DNA of 64,000 nt. Source: Comamonas testosteroni TK102 (GTDB taxonomy: Bacteria > Pseudomonadota > Gammaproteobacteria > Burkholderiales > Burkholderiaceae_C). Under the pieces are notes generated by a model. That model was not told where the DNA came from. It made no database searches and saw nothing but the letters and a program-made list of their open reading frames with translations. The translations under genes and the position numbers were made by a program. The stretch covers positions 5,394,001-5,458,000 of the forward strand of contig NZ_CP006704.1 in the NCBI RefSeq assembly GCF_000739375.1. The letters are read 5' to 3'. Positions 1 to 8,650 of the stretch are shown one piece after another. How positions within the stretch are numbered: position 1 is the stretch's first letter; each line of letters starts with the position of its first letter.

Positions 1-900
1 GGCCAGCAGGATCTGAAGGACCGCGTGCTGCGCCATGTGACCGATGCCTTTCGCGAAGACCCGGTGCGCATTCTGCGTCTGGCGCGCTTTGCGGCGCGCT
101 TCACCGACTTCCGCGTCGCGCCCGAAACCATGGAGCTCATGCGCGAGATGGTGGCGGCCGGCGAGGTCGATGCCCTGGTTCCCGAGCGCGTTTGGCAGGA
201 AATCAGCCGCGGCCTGATGGAGGAGCGGCCCTCGCGCATGTTCGACATCCTGCGCGAATGCGGAGCGCTGGTCCGGCTGCTGCCCGAACTCGACAGACTC
301 TGGGGCGTGCCTCAGCGCGCCGAATACCACCCAGAGATCGATTGCGGCGTGCATGCCATGATGGTGCTGGACATGTCGGCGCGCCTGCAGGCTCCGCTGT
401 CCGTGCGCTTTGCCTGCCTGTGCCATGACTTCGGCAAAGGCACCACGCCGGCCGATGTCCTGCCCCGCCATATCGGCCATGAACAGCGCAGCGCCCGTCT
501 GCTGCTGCAGGTCTGCGAGCGCTGGCGCGTGCCCAACGACTGCAAGGAGCTGGCCGAGGTCGTGGCACGCGAACATGGCAACCTCCACCGCAGCAACGAA
601 CTCAACGCCGCCGCCCTGCTGCGCCTGCTGGAGCGCTGCGATGCCATCCGCAAGCCCCAGCGCTTCGAGGAAGCCCTGCAGGCCTGCGAATGCGATGCAC
701 GCGGCCGGCTGGGTTTTGAAGAGACGGCCTACCCGCAGCACCAGCGCCTGGGCAATGCCCTGAAGGCGGCACTTGCCGTGGAAACCGCTCCCGTTGCCCA
801 GGCGGCAGCGCAGCGCGGCCTCAAGGGCAAGGCCATCGGCGATGCCGTAAGCAAGGCGCGCGAGCAGGCGATTGCCGCCTATCTGGAAGGCGGCGCCTAG
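1..900 (+). CDS. cca: CCA-adding multifunctional tRNA nucleotidyltransferase, 5'-truncated by window edge
   Basis: Adds or repairs the 3'-CCA end of tRNAs in the cytoplasm. The reading frame is open from base 1 with no start, so the N-terminal nucleotidyltransferase catalytic part (roughly 110 residues by family length) lies outside the window. The visible part opens with the family's conserved 'DPVRILRLARFAARF' neck segment. It then has an HD-type phosphohydrolase domain with 'CHDFGKG' near residue 140 and a downstream REHGNLHR segment, which marks the bifunctional gamma/betaproteobacterial Cca with phosphatase/phosphodiesterase activity. The frame stops at TAG 898-900. A GTG at 25 is an internal codon, not the start. 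The next gene is about 500 bp away, so no operon is apparent. Confidence 0.93.
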   Translation, partial: GQQDLKDRVLRHVTDAFREDPVRILRLARFAARFTDFRVAPETMELMREMVAAGEVDALVPERVWQEISRGLMEERPSRMFDILRECGALVRLLPELDRLWGVPQRAEYHPEIDCGVHAMMVLDMSARLQAPLSVRFACLCHDFGKGTTPADVLPRHIGHEQRSARLLLQVCERWRVPNDCKELAEVVAREHGNLHRSNELNAAALLRLLERCDAIRKPQRFEEALQACECDARGRLGFEETAYPQHQRLGNALKAALAVETAPVAQAAAQRGLKGKAIGDAVSKAREQAIAAYLEGGA

Positions 901-1068
901 CCGTCAGCGCACCGAGGCCCGAGAGGCAAGGATGGGCGCAGCTTGAGTTAAGTCAAAGAAGGTATGCTGCAGCCATTGCACAGTACGAGACGGCGGTGGC
1001 GATGCGCTCCGCCAAGGCCATGCAGCGGGTCACGAAACCCGCTGTAACAGCCATGCCTTAACGGCGTG

Positions 1069-1337
1069 GTTTTAGAACATGCTTACGATCTCCTCGGGCC
1101 GCGACAGAGGCTTTGCGGGATGGGATGCGAGGGGGCGCCCCCCGCGCGCGATACCGCAGACCGCCCCTGACCGGGCGTGCGCAAAGCCCCTGTCCCGTAG
1201 GGTTGGAGCGAAATCGGGCGATTTGCGGCGCGCTGACTCCTGCTTGCACCCCGGTGCAAGCGGCGAGCCATCGCTTCGAACTCATCCCGCTTGCGCTCCA
1301 ACGCGGCTACGTAGAAATCGTAAACACGTTCTTAAAC
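1069..1337. repeat. 269-bp long-inverted-repeat element (MITE-like), upstream of the alcohol dehydrogenase
   Basis: The outer 21 bases at 1069-1089 and 1317-1337 are inverted copies of each other (18 of 21 match). The homology continues inward as an imperfect inverted repeat for about 66 nt per arm at roughly 70% identity. Inside are two further perfect hairpins: 1211-1224 (AAATCG/CGATTT) and 1242-1261 (9-bp arms around CC). No protein reading frame in it looks real. It fills most of the 497-base gap between cca and the dehydrogenase. It could be a non-autonomous transposable element or a structured leader. No convincing target-site duplication is visible. Confidence 0.6.
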
Positions 1338-1396
1338 GGGCAAGTGTCCGGCCCACAGGCCACGGCCTTGCCCTCTTGCTTCAAGGAGGTGCTCTG

Positions 1397-2431
1397 ATGT
1401 CCTTACCCCAGACCATGAAAGCCGCCGTGGTGCGTTCCTTCGGGAAACCGCTCACGATCGAAGAGATGCCGGTGCCACGACCGACAGACGATCAGATCCT
1501 GGTCAAGATCGCTGCTTCCGGCGTCTGCCACACCGATCTGCATGCGGCCGAAGGCGACTGGCCTGTCAAGCCTCATCCACCCTTCATTCCCGGCCACGAG
1601 GGCGTGGGCTATGTGGCGGCAGTGGGCAAGAACGTCAGACATGTCAAGGAAGGCGATCGCGTGGGCGTGCCCTGGCTGCACAGCGCCTGCGGCTTCTGCC
1701 GCCACTGCATAGGCGGCTGGGAGACCCTGTGCGAATCTCAGACCAATACCGGCTATTCGGTCAACGGCGGCTTTGCCGATTACGCACTGGCCGATCCCAA
1801 CTATGTGGGTCATCTGCCGTCCAATGTGAGCTTTATCGATATCGCTCCCGTGCTATGCGCCGGGGTCACGGTGTACAAGGGCCTGAAAGTCACCGACGCC
1901 AAGCCCGGCGACTGGGTGGTGATTTCCGGCATCGGCGGCCTGGGCCATATGGCCGTGCAATATGCCAAGGCCATGGGCTTCAATGTCGCTGCCGTCGACA
2001 TCGATGACGGCAAGCTCGCGCTGGCGCGTCAGCTGGGCGCCACCGTCACTGTCAACGCAAAGACCACCGACCCGGCGGCCTATCTGCAAAGAGAGATTGA
2101 AGGTGCCCATGGCGTGCTGGTCACCGCCGTGTCGCCCAAGGCTTTCGAGCAGGCGCTGGGCATGGTGCGCCGCGGCGGCACGATTTCGCTCAACGGCCTG
2201 CCACCGGGCGACTTTCCGCTGCCGATTTTCTCCATGGTGCTCAAGGGCATCACGGTACGCGGCTCCATCGTCGGCACGCGCCTGGACCTGCAGGAGTCGC
2301 TGGACTTTGCTGCCCAGGGCAAGGTCAAGGCCACCGTGTCCACCGACAAGCTGGAAAACATCAACGACATCTTTGCCCGCATGCACGAGGGCAAGATCGA
2401 AGGCCGCGTGGTGCTGGACATCGCCGCCTGA
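1397..2431 (+). CDS. adhP: Zinc-dependent alcohol dehydrogenase, AdhP type
   Basis: NAD-dependent medium-chain alcohol dehydrogenase that oxidises primary alcohols such as ethanol to aldehydes, or the reverse; 344 aa. Catalytic-zinc ligands are visible as C44 in 'GVCHTDLH' and H67-E68. The structural-zinc cysteines are C98, C101, C104 and C112 (CGFCRHC...LC). A Rossmann motif GIGGLGH follows. The start is the ATG at 1397, preceded by a strong AAGGAGGTG site at 1383-1391. The same frame is open for another 106 codons upstream, but that stretch is the inverted-repeat element and lacks family similarity. The gene is convergent with trxC. The single-gene layout gives no pathway context. Confidence 0.93.
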   Translation: MSLPQTMKAAVVRSFGKPLTIEEMPVPRPTDDQILVKIAASGVCHTDLHAAEGDWPVKPHPPFIPGHEGVGYVAAVGKNVRHVKEGDRVGVPWLHSACGFCRHCIGGWETLCESQTNTGYSVNGGFADYALADPNYVGHLPSNVSFIDIAPVLCAGVTVYKGLKVTDAKPGDWVVISGIGGLGHMAVQYAKAMGFNVAAVDIDDGKLALARQLGATVTVNAKTTDPAAYLQREIEGAHGVLVTAVSPKAFEQALGMVRRGGTISLNGLPPGDFPLPIFSMVLKGITVRGSIVGTRLDLQESLDFAAQGKVKATVSTDKLENINDIFARMHEGKIEGRVVLDIAA

Positions 2432-2439
2432 GAGGCTGG

Positions 2440-2460
2440 CCGGCCCCGAGCCGGGGCCGG
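2440..2460. terminator. Strong GC hairpin between convergent adhP and trxC
   Basis: CCGGCCCCG (2440-2448) pairs perfectly with CGGGGCCGG (2452-2460) around a 3-nt loop, immediately after the adhP stop. There is no T-tract, so it is either an inefficient intrinsic terminator or a 3'-end stabilising hairpin for both genes. Confidence 0.45.
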
Positions 2461-2476
2461 GTGAGAGGGCCGCCGC

Positions 2477-2911
2477 TCAGATCACCGAGCGCACCCAGCG
2501 CACGATTTCCGAGGCCGGCAGGGCCCCGGAGATGCGGGCCAGTTCCCGGCCTTCCTTGAAGATCACCATGGTCGGAATGCTGCGGATGCCCAAGGGCGCC
2601 GCGGCCTGTGGATAGGCTTCGGTATCGAGCTTGGCCAGCTGTGCCTGCCCCGCCAGTTGCTGGGCCGCCTGGGCAAAGGCCGGCGCCATCATGCGGCAGG
2701 GGCCGCACCAGGGCGCCCAGAAATCCACGACCACGGGCAGCTGGCTGCGGCCGGTGTGCCGGGAAAAGCTGTCGTTGTCCAGGGCCACGGGCTCGCCCGT
2801 CACCAGCGGCTGGTGGCAGCTGCCGCAATCGGGCTGATTGCCCAGCTGGTCGCTGGCGATGCGATTGGTGGTGTGGCAATGAGGGCAGACGTAGTGCAGG
2901 GATTCGGACAC
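2477..2911 (-). CDS. trxC: Thioredoxin 2 (zinc-finger thioredoxin)
   Basis: Cytoplasmic protein-disulfide reductase of the TrxC type, 144 aa, the usual length. An N-terminal zinc-binding module carries two CxxC pairs (C9/C12 and C29/C32), which zinc-dependent redox switching requires. A thioredoxin fold with the active site W68-C-G-P-C72 follows. The start is taken as GTG 2911 because 'VSESLHYVCPHC' matches the normal TrxC N-terminus and an AAAGG site sits 9-13 bases upstream. The frame is open further upstream, but that extension runs through a 75-bp repeat (2929-3003). The repeat therefore lies in the promoter/5' untranslated region of this gene. Confidence 0.93.
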   Translation of the reverse strand: MSESLHYVCPHCHTTNRIASDQLGNQPDCGSCHQPLVTGEPVALDNDSFSRHTGRSQLPVVVDFWAPWCGPCRMMAPAFAQAAQQLAGQAQLAKLDTEAYPQAAAPLGIRSIPTMVIFKEGRELARISGALPASEIVRWVRSVI

Positions 2912-2928
2912 GGAGCAACCTTTCTGGG

Positions 2929-3003
2929 ATTGACGCAAACAGGAACGCGACAAGGAGCGGCCTCCCGAGGCAGTCGCCCGGCCTGAACCCGCTTTGCGCA
3001 AGT
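2929..3003 (-). repeat. 75-bp palindromic repeat, copy A (MITE/REP-like)
   Basis: This stretch matches the reverse complement of 34634-34708 at 64 of 75 positions with no gaps; the central 20 bases are identical. The ends are inverted (ACTTACGCAAA-type in the intact copy, degraded to 8 of 11 here), and the middle holds a CTGCCTC/GAGGCAG-type hairpin. It sits just upstream of the trxC start. Two copies 31 kb apart in opposite orientation indicate a dispersed family. Confidence 0.75.
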
Positions 3004-3110
3004 CGTACTTTCTTTGGCAATGCCTGGCTTGCACCGGCAGGCGCAGGTCGGGCTCAGGCCTGTATGTGCAGCCAAAGCCTGCAGATTCAAGCCGGAACCT
3101 GTCTACGTTC

Positions 3111-3311
3111 TCAGAGCTTCACAAAGCGGGCAATCAGCGCCGCCACCACGCTGAGCAGCACGGTGCTGGCCACCGGCAGGAAGAACTCCTTGCCGAACAG
3201 CCGAAAGCGGAAGTCGCCGGGCAGACGCCCCAGCCCTATGCGCTGCAGCCAGCCGTGCAACCCGTTGACGAGCAACAGGGCCAGAAAAATGACGATCAAC
3301 CAGCGAATCAT
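3111..3311 (-). CDS. DUF2905 family small membrane protein
   Basis: A 66-aa protein of unknown function. It has one N-terminal transmembrane segment (about residues 3-17, IRWLIVIFLALLLVNG), then a short polar stretch carrying the family's characteristic 'GRLPGDFRF' block, then a second hydrophobic segment (about residues 44-63). This two-helix, GDF-motif layout is that of DUF2905. The start is placed at the Met of MIRWL; an in-frame upstream Met would add 16 residues without family similarity. It has the same strand as trxC, but the 75-bp repeat and about 200 bp separate them, so co-transcription is uncertain. Confidence 0.8.
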   Translation of the reverse strand: MIRWLIVIFLALLLVNGLHGWLQRIGLGRLPGDFRFRLFGKEFFLPVASTVLLSVVAALIARFVKL

Positions 3312-3519
3312 GAGGCCGCAAGTATAGAGGCGCGCCGTCCTGGAGACCTGAGCGTCCATGCTGGCAGGCAGCCATTCCGTTTATGCATGACATGCTTCCC
3401 AAAGATTGATTGACCTCAATTCCCCCCTCTGCCCATGATGTCCAGGCCCTGCGCCATGCAGGGACCGGGCCCATGCGTCTGCCGTCACGGCCCGCCAACT
3501 ACAAACAAAGAGACATACC

Positions 3520-4506
3520 GTGCCCCAGACCTTTTCACGCAAACAGTTTCTTCTGACCGCAGCGCTGCTGGGCGCCAGCCTGGCCCTGCCGGCCGCGGCC
3601 GACAGCTTCCCCAATCGCCCGCTCAAGCTGGTCGTGCCTTTCTCGCCCGGTGGCAACACCGATGTCGTGGCGCGCCTGGTCGGCCAGGGTCTGGCCGAGG
3701 CCCTGGGCCAGCCGGTCGTGGTGGAGAACGTCCCCGGCGCCAACGGAGCCATCGGTGCCAGCCGCGTCGCGGCCGCCGCCAATGACGGCTACACCCTGCT
3801 GTTCGGCACGGCAGGCACGCAGGCCATCAATCCCAGCCTGTACCGCAATCTCAGCGAGAAAAACCTGGACGACTTCGAGTACATCGCGCTGGTGACCTCG
3901 ATTCCCAACGTGCTGGTGGTCAACGAGTCCAGAACACCGGTCAAATCGGTGGCCGAGCTGGTGAGCCATGCGCGCGAGCGCCGCACCGGCATGAGCTATG
4001 GCTCGCCGGGCATGGGCTCCACCGTGCATCTGTCGGGCGAGCTGCTCAAGAGTGCCGCCAGGCTGGACCTGATCCACGCCCCCTACAAGGGAAGCGCTCC
4101 GGCCCTGACCGATCTGATCGGCGGGCAGATCGATTTCATCTTCGAGAACATCACACCGGCGCTGCCCTTCATCCAGAGCGGAAAGCTCAAGGCGCTGGCC
4201 GTGACCTCGGCCGAGCGCCTGCCCATGCTGCCCCAGGTTCCGACCATGAAGGAAAGCGGCTTCCCGTCCTTTGTCACCGCCACCTGGAACGGCGTGCTGG
4301 CACCCAAGGGAACACCGCGCGCCGCGGTCCAGCGCCTGGAGGCAGCCACGCTCAAGGTGGCCAGCAGCCCCGAGTTCAAGGCCCGCGTCGCGGCCCTGGG
4401 CGGCGAGCCCCGCCTGCTCGGCTCGACCGCCTTCCGCGACTTCACACGCACCGAGTACAAGCACTGGGCCAGCATCATCCAGGCCGCCAAGCTCGAAAAG
4501 CAGTAG
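3520..4506 (+). CDS. Bug/TctC-family periplasmic solute receptor
   Basis: Periplasmic binding protein of the tripartite tricarboxylate transporter type; 328 aa. It has an N-terminal signal peptide (hydrophobic to about residue 27, cleavage near PAAA-DS), then the family's 'FPNRPLKLVVPFSPGGNTDVVAR' opening and the 'GYTLLFG' and 'PYKGSAPALTDLIGGQID' signatures. The ligand is probably a small carboxylate, but it cannot be read from sequence. The start is GTG 3520, preceded by AAAGAG at 3504-3509. No membrane TctA/TctB genes are nearby, so it is an orphan receptor, as is usual in Comamonadaceae and Bordetella relatives. It is convergent with the downstream methyltransferase (20-bp gap). Confidence 0.9.
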   Translation: MPQTFSRKQFLLTAALLGASLALPAAADSFPNRPLKLVVPFSPGGNTDVVARLVGQGLAEALGQPVVVENVPGANGAIGASRVAAAANDGYTLLFGTAGTQAINPSLYRNLSEKNLDDFEYIALVTSIPNVLVVNESRTPVKSVAELVSHARERRTGMSYGSPGMGSTVHLSGELLKSAARLDLIHAPYKGSAPALTDLIGGQIDFIFENITPALPFIQSGKLKALAVTSAERLPMLPQVPTMKESGFPSFVTATWNGVLAPKGTPRAAVQRLEAATLKVASSPEFKARVAALGGEPRLLGSTAFRDFTRTEYKHWASIIQAAKLEKQ

Positions 4507-4526
4507 GCGCGCCAGGCACGCAGACG

Positions 4527-5654
4527 CTATAGCCGATGCGTGCGGTCGCCCTGCACAAAGCCCAGCGGCGTCCAGGGCTCCACGCCCTTGGACAGGGCAA
4601 CGACCTTGAACAGCTCGCCCATCTCATGCTCCATGACCAGCTTGGAGGCCATGGAGCGGGCCTTGATGCCGGCCGCATCCAGCCGGGGCGCAAGCCCGCA
4701 GTTGATGAGAAAGTGCGCCTGATTGGTATAGCCCAGCACGTCGAAGCCCGCATCCTGGGCCGCCACGGCCGTGCCTGTGAAATTGACGTGGGCCGTGATG
4801 TCCTTGAGGCCGACCAGCACCAGCGGATCGTTGTCCACCTGATGCTGGTAGTGGCAGACCAGGGTCCCCATATGGCGCTGCTCGTGGTAGTACTCGCTCT
4901 CGCCAAAGCCGTAATCGATGAAGAAGGCGGCTCCCCGGGTCAGACGCTCGCCCAGGGTGTGGATAAACGCCTCGCCCTGGCGGTGGATTTCGGTCAGAAA
5001 ATCATGCGGCCCGCCGATATCCACAGGCGGACGCAATTCGGTGGCCCGGTCCTCCCAGGCAAAGGCCGCTTCATCGCCGCCTGCGCCGAGCACCACGCCG
5101 CGCTCATGCCATTGGCCTGCGGTGCGCTGCAACAGCTGCACCGGCATGGCATCCAGCACCTCGTTGCCGATGATCACGCCTTCCATGGCCTCGGGCAGCG
5201 CGTCCACCCAGCGCACCAGATGTTCGTACCGCGTCAGCGCCAGCTTCTGGCGCGCACGCAGCGTGCCCGAGAGATCGACGATGGTGTAGCGCTCTGGCAA
5301 CGCACCCTGAGCCGCCAGCTCGTCAAGGATCTGCAGCGCCAGCGCGCCCGTGCCAGCGCCGAACTCCCAGATCTCGCGGGTATTCGTTTTTTGTAGCGCT
5401 TCCCGTAACTGGGACGCCACTAGCTGGCCAAAAATAGGCGAGATTTCAGGCGCCGTCACAAAGTCGCTGCCCGACTCCGGCATGGTGCCGAACTTGGCCG
5501 TTTCATTGGCGTAATAGCCCAGTCCCGGCGCATAGAGCGCCAGCTCCATGAAACGGTCGAAAGGCAACCAGCCGCCCACGGCGGCAATCTCCTTGGCAAT
5601 GCGGGATTGCAAGGCGCTCGTTAAACTTGAGGGTTCTGTCGTCACAACCCGCAT
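4527..5654 (-). CDS. SAM-dependent methyltransferase, MidA/NDUFAF7 family (COG1565)
   Basis: Class I methyltransferase, 375 aa. It shows the family N-terminus 'FDRFMELALYAPGLGYY', the 'GSDFVTAPEISPIFGQ' block, and the SAM-binding glycine motif 'EFGAGTGALALQIL' near residue 100. Eukaryotic NDUFAF7 methylates an arginine of a complex I subunit; the bacterial role is not established. It is divergently transcribed from the short-chain dehydrogenase with only 9 bp between start codons, so promoter elements must overlap coding sequence. A lower-GC, T-rich patch at about 5384-5440 inside the gene looks like decayed repeat DNA. Confidence 0.85.
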   Translation of the reverse strand: MRVVTTEPSSLTSALQSRIAKEIAAVGGWLPFDRFMELALYAPGLGYYANETAKFGTMPESGSDFVTAPEISPIFGQLVASQLREALQKTNTREIWEFGAGTGALALQILDELAAQGALPERYTIVDLSGTLRARQKLALTRYEHLVRWVDALPEAMEGVIIGNEVLDAMPVQLLQRTAGQWHERGVVLGAGGDEAAFAWEDRATELRPPVDIGGPHDFLTEIHRQGEAFIHTLGERLTRGAAFFIDYGFGESEYYHEQRHMGTLVCHYQHQVDNDPLVLVGLKDITAHVNFTGTAVAAQDAGFDVLGYTNQAHFLINCGLAPRLDAAGIKARSMASKLVMEHEMGELFKVVALSKGVEPWTPLGFVQGDRTHRL

Positions 5655-5663
5655 TTTCCACGA

Positions 5664-6449
5664 ATGTCCTCACCCGCCCGACCACGCACAGTATTGGTGA
5701 CCGGTTCTGCCCGTCGCCTTGGACGTGACATGGCCCTGGCCCTGGCCCGCGCGGGCTGGCAAGTGGCTGTGCACTACCGCGACTCCCGCGATCAAGCTAT
5801 GCAAACCGTAGCTTCTTGCGCAGAGCTGTCTGGCGATAGCGCCGCGTTTGATGCTGACTTCTTTGACGAGGAATCGGTACGCTCGCTGGTGCCGCGTGTG
5901 GTGGAGCGCTTTGGCCGCATCGACGCCGTGGTCAATAACGCCTCGCTGTTCGAACATGACGATGCCCAGAGCTTCAGCTATGTGGCGCTGGAAGCGCATC
6001 TGCGCAGCAACACGGGCGCGCCCATCCTGCTGTCCCAGGCTCTGCACGCGCATGTGCAGGAGCGCGTGGCGGCGGGTGAAGCCTCGGCCCAGGGCGCCGT
6101 GGTCAATGTGCTGGACCAGAAGCTCTGGAACCAGAACCCCGATTTCCTGAGCTACACCCTCTCCAAGGCGGCTCTGGAAGCCGCCAACACCATGCTGGCA
6201 CTGGCTCTGGCCCCAAGCGTGCGCGTGGTGGGCGTGGCGCCGGGCCTGACGCTGACCAGCCATATGCTGAGCCAGGAAAAGTTCGAGGCCCTGCACGCCA
6301 TGAGCCCGCTGGGACGCTCCTCCTCGTCCGAGGACATTGCCGCCGCCGTGTGCTTTGCACTGGAAAACCGTTCCATGACGGGCACCACCATGCTGGTCGA
6401 TGGCGGCCAACATTTACAGCGCTTCGAGCGCGATTTTTCGATGATGTGA
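5664..6449 (+). CDS. Short-chain dehydrogenase, FolM-like pteridine/dihydromonapterin reductase
   Basis: NADPH-dependent SDR, 261 aa. The cofactor motif TGSARRLG (residues 13-20) has the Arg-rich form typical of pteridine reductases and FolM. NNAS, the YxxxK pair in 'SYTLSKAAL' and 'APGLTL' follow in SDR order. The FolM assignment is strengthened by the downstream gene, a FolB/FolX-like aldolase/epimerase, because FolM and FolX act together in tetrahydromonapterin synthesis (known for E. coli and Pseudomonas). Dihydrofolate or dihydrobiopterin reduction is the alternative. ATG 5664 lies in a compact divergent region. The start of the downstream gene is 25 bp away, so co-transcription is likely. 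Confidence 0.75.
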   Translation: MSSPARPRTVLVTGSARRLGRDMALALARAGWQVAVHYRDSRDQAMQTVASCAELSGDSAAFDADFFDEESVRSLVPRVVERFGRIDAVVNNASLFEHDDAQSFSYVALEAHLRSNTGAPILLSQALHAHVQERVAAGEASAQGAVVNVLDQKLWNQNPDFLSYTLSKAALEAANTMLALALAPSVRVVGVAPGLTLTSHMLSQEKFEALHAMSPLGRSSSSEDIAAAVCFALENRSMTGTTMLVDGGQHLQRFERDFSMM

Positions 6450-6474
6450 GCCCGCCGAGGCCGCACCCTTTTCC

Positions 6475-6846
6475 ATGACTTCCACTTCCGGACAACAGAT
6501 TCTCACGCTCACCGGCCTGCGCTTTGACGCCAGCCTCGGGATTCTTGCGCATGAGAAACAAGAGCCCCAGCCGATCCAGGTCGATGCCGAACTCAATCTC
6601 GGCCCCCAGCCCCTGGCTCCGCGCGATGACGACATCCTCCATGTGCTGGACTACCGCAAGGTGCGCCAGATCATCATCGACGAATGCACCTCCGAGCATG
6701 TGAACCTGCTCGAGAGCCTGATCGGCAAGCTGGCCCAGCGCCTGCTGCAGCTGCCCGGCGTGCGCGGCGTGCGTGTGAAAATTGCGAAGCTGGAAATTTT
6801 TGACGACTGCGAAGTAGCCATTCGCATCGAAACCGGACAATGGTGA
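6475..6846 (+). CDS. Dihydroneopterin aldolase / epimerase family protein (FolB/FolX-like)
   Basis: A 123-aa T-fold enzyme of pterin metabolism. The family landmarks are the opening '[17 protein letters not shown]', '[13 protein letters not shown]' and '[17 protein letters not shown]', whose Glu anchors the pterin in FolB/FolX. It would either cleave dihydroneopterin in the folate pathway (FolB) or epimerise dihydroneopterin triphosphate (FolX). Lying behind the FolM-like reductase favours the monapterin branch, but sequence alone does not decide. Its last 7 bases overlap the start of ttcA (ATGGTGA), so translation of the two is probably coupled. Confidence 0.8.
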   Translation: MTSTSGQQILTLTGLRFDASLGILAHEKQEPQPIQVDAELNLGPQPLAPRDDDILHVLDYRKVRQIIIDECTSEHVNLLESLIGKLAQRLLQLPGVRGVRVKIAKLEIFDDCEVAIRIETGQW

Positions 6847-7835
6847 ACCCCATGAATGCAGTAAACGACAACCCCTGGATTGCCGAAGAGGCAGAAGCCG
6901 CCGATGCTGCGGCCGCAGAGAACGCCAACGGCGAAGAAGCCGCCAAGCCCGGCAAGATCAAGATCGAGCGCGAACAGATCAAGCTCGAAAAGCGCCTGTG
7001 CCGCGAAGTGGGCAAGGCCATCCTCGACTACAACATGATCGAGGAAGGCGACAAGATCATGGTCTGCATGTCCGGCGGCAAGGACAGCTACACCCTGCTC
7101 GACATTCTGCGCAAGCTGCAAAAGCGTGCGCCCGTGAAGTTCGACATCGTGGCCGTGAACCTGGATCAGAAGCAGCCCGGCTTCCCCGAGCATGTGCTGC
7201 CCGAGTACTTCCAGAGCATCGGTGTGGACTACCACATCGAGAACCAGGACACCTACAGCGTCGTCAAGCGCGTCGTGCCCGAAGGCAAGACCACCTGCGG
7301 CCTGTGCTCGCGCCTGCGCCGCGCCATCCTGTACAAGGTGGCCGACCAGCTGGGCTGCACCAAGGTGGCCCTGGGCCATCACCGCGACGACATCGTGCAG
7401 ACCATGATGCTCAACATGTTCTACGGCGGCCGCATGAAGGGCATGCCGCCCAAGCTGGTCAGCGACGACGGCAAGCATGTGGTGATCCGTCCCCTGTGCT
7501 ATGTACCCGAGAAGGACACGACGCGCTGGGCCCAGTACCAGAACTTCCCCATCATTCCCTGCAACCTCTGCGGCAGCCAGGACGGCCTGCAGCGCGTGGC
7601 CGTGGGCAATATGCTGCGCGAGTGGGACAAGAAGTTCCCCGGCCGCATCGAGAGCATGTTCCGCGCCATGGGCAACATCGTCACCACGCACATGATGGAC
7701 CCCCAGCTGCACGACTTCAGGAACGCCAAGGCCACGGGCATTGCCGATCCCAACGGCGACATGGCCTTTGACCATGAAGAGCTGCCAACCATGGCCGCCC
7801 TGCCCGGCGGGGTACAAGTGGTACAACTGTCCTGA
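6840..7835 (+). CDS. ttcA: tRNA 2-thiocytidine biosynthesis protein TtcA
   Basis: ATP- and [4Fe-4S]-dependent enzyme that thiolates cytidine 32 of certain tRNAs; 331 aa. The PP-loop SGGKDS is at residues 78-83. Cluster-ligand cysteines are C153 and C156 in '[11 protein letters not shown]' with a second CxxC at C241/C244 (CNLCGSQ). The N-terminal 40 residues are acidic and alanine-rich, a variable extension. ATG 6840 overlaps the folB-like stop by 7 bp; a second Met at 6852 is possible. A perfect-stem terminator follows. Confidence 0.95.
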   Translation: MVNPMNAVNDNPWIAEEAEAADAAAAENANGEEAAKPGKIKIEREQIKLEKRLCREVGKAILDYNMIEEGDKIMVCMSGGKDSYTLLDILRKLQKRAPVKFDIVAVNLDQKQPGFPEHVLPEYFQSIGVDYHIENQDTYSVVKRVVPEGKTTCGLCSRLRRAILYKVADQLGCTKVALGHHRDDIVQTMMLNMFYGGRMKGMPPKLVSDDGKHVVIRPLCYVPEKDTTRWAQYQNFPIIPCNLCGSQDGLQRVAVGNMLREWDKKFPGRIESMFRAMGNIVTTHMMDPQLHDFRNAKATGIADPNGDMAFDHEELPTMAALPGGVQVVQLS

Positions 7836-7874
7836 GCGGACTTTTGAACTAAAACCGGACCCCGCAGTCCAATC

Positions 7875-7904
7875 AAAGGCCCATCCCATGGGCCTTTGTC
7901 GTTT
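7875..7904 (+). terminator. Rho-independent terminator after ttcA
   Basis: AAAGGCCCAT (7875-7884) and ATGGGCCTTT (7888-7897) form a perfect 10-bp stem with a 3-nt loop, followed by a T-rich run (GTCGTTTT). It ends the folM-like/folB-like/ttcA transcript just before the lipoprotein gene. Confidence 0.85.
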
Positions 7905-7918
7905 TCAGAGAAATCATC

Positions 7919-8650
7919 ATGAACCTGCGCAAAACCTCCTTACGCTGGATCGGCCTTGTGGCCCTGACTGCGACGGCTCTGCTGGCCGGCTGCAGCACGG
8001 TGCGCGAGGTCAACAGCACGGTGCAGAGCTTTTCCGCACTGAACACCATCCCTGTGCCCGCCACCTACCGGCTGGAGACCCTGCCCTCGCAGCAAGGCCA
8101 GGTGAACTTCGCGGCCGTGGAAGCCCAGGCCCAGCATGCGCTGGCCCGCGTCGGCCTGACGCGCGATGACTCGCGCGCCAGCCTGGTGGTGCAGATCAGC
8201 GCCATGGCCCGCTATGCGCGCGACTGGGCCAGCTGGCCCTATTACGACCCCTACTGGGGTCCGCGCTGGGGCTGGGGCATGAGCTACGGGCGTGGCTTCG
8301 GCTGGGGCTTTGGCGGCGGCATGATGTTCAACGAGCCGCCGCTGGAGTATTACCGCGCCGTGAGCATCGTCATGCGCGACATCAAGACCCAGCAGATCGT
8401 CTACGAAACCTCGGCCCAGCGCCAGGATGTATGGACCGACGACCCGGCCATCTTCGGCATTTTGTTTGATGCTGCGCTGACGGGCTTCCCCAAGCCGCCG
8501 CAAGGCCAGCGCAATGTGCGCACCGTCATCCAGCCGCCGGGAGCCCAGCCTGCCAGCGGCACGCCGTCAGCTCCTGCACAGCCCGCCGCATCGGCTGCAC
8601 CAGCCGCCCCGGCCACCGCGGCACCGGCCACCGCGGCGCCGGTACGTTGA
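7919..8650 (+). CDS. DUF4136-family lipoprotein
   Basis: Predicted outer-membrane or periplasmic lipoprotein of 243 aa. The signal peptide ends in lipobox LLAGC with the lipidated cysteine at residue 25. The body has the DUF4136 pattern, including a W/Y/G-rich segment (about residues 103-142) and 'VMRDIKTQQIVYE'. The C-terminal 40 residues are a low-complexity Ala/Pro tail with a perfect short duplication (PATAAPATAAP). Function unknown. The ATG sits 15 bases after the ttcA terminator, so its promoter may overlap the terminator or ttcA's end. Confidence 0.82.
   Translation: MNLRKTSLRWIGLVALTATALLAGCSTVREVNSTVQSFSALNTIPVPATYRLETLPSQQGQVNFAAVEAQAQHALARVGLTRDDSRASLVVQISAMARYARDWASWPYYDPYWGPRWGWGMSYGRGFGWGFGGGMMFNEPPLEYYRAVSIVMRDIKTQQIVYETSAQRQDVWTDDPAIFGILFDAALTGFPKPPQGQRNVRTVIQPPGAQPASGTPSAPAQPAASAAPAAPATAAPATAAPVR

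Noticed and set aside
1079..1396. 106-codon upstream extension of adhP
   Set aside because: It consists of the inverted-repeat element, and the strong AAGGAGGTG site just before ATG 1397 fixes the start.
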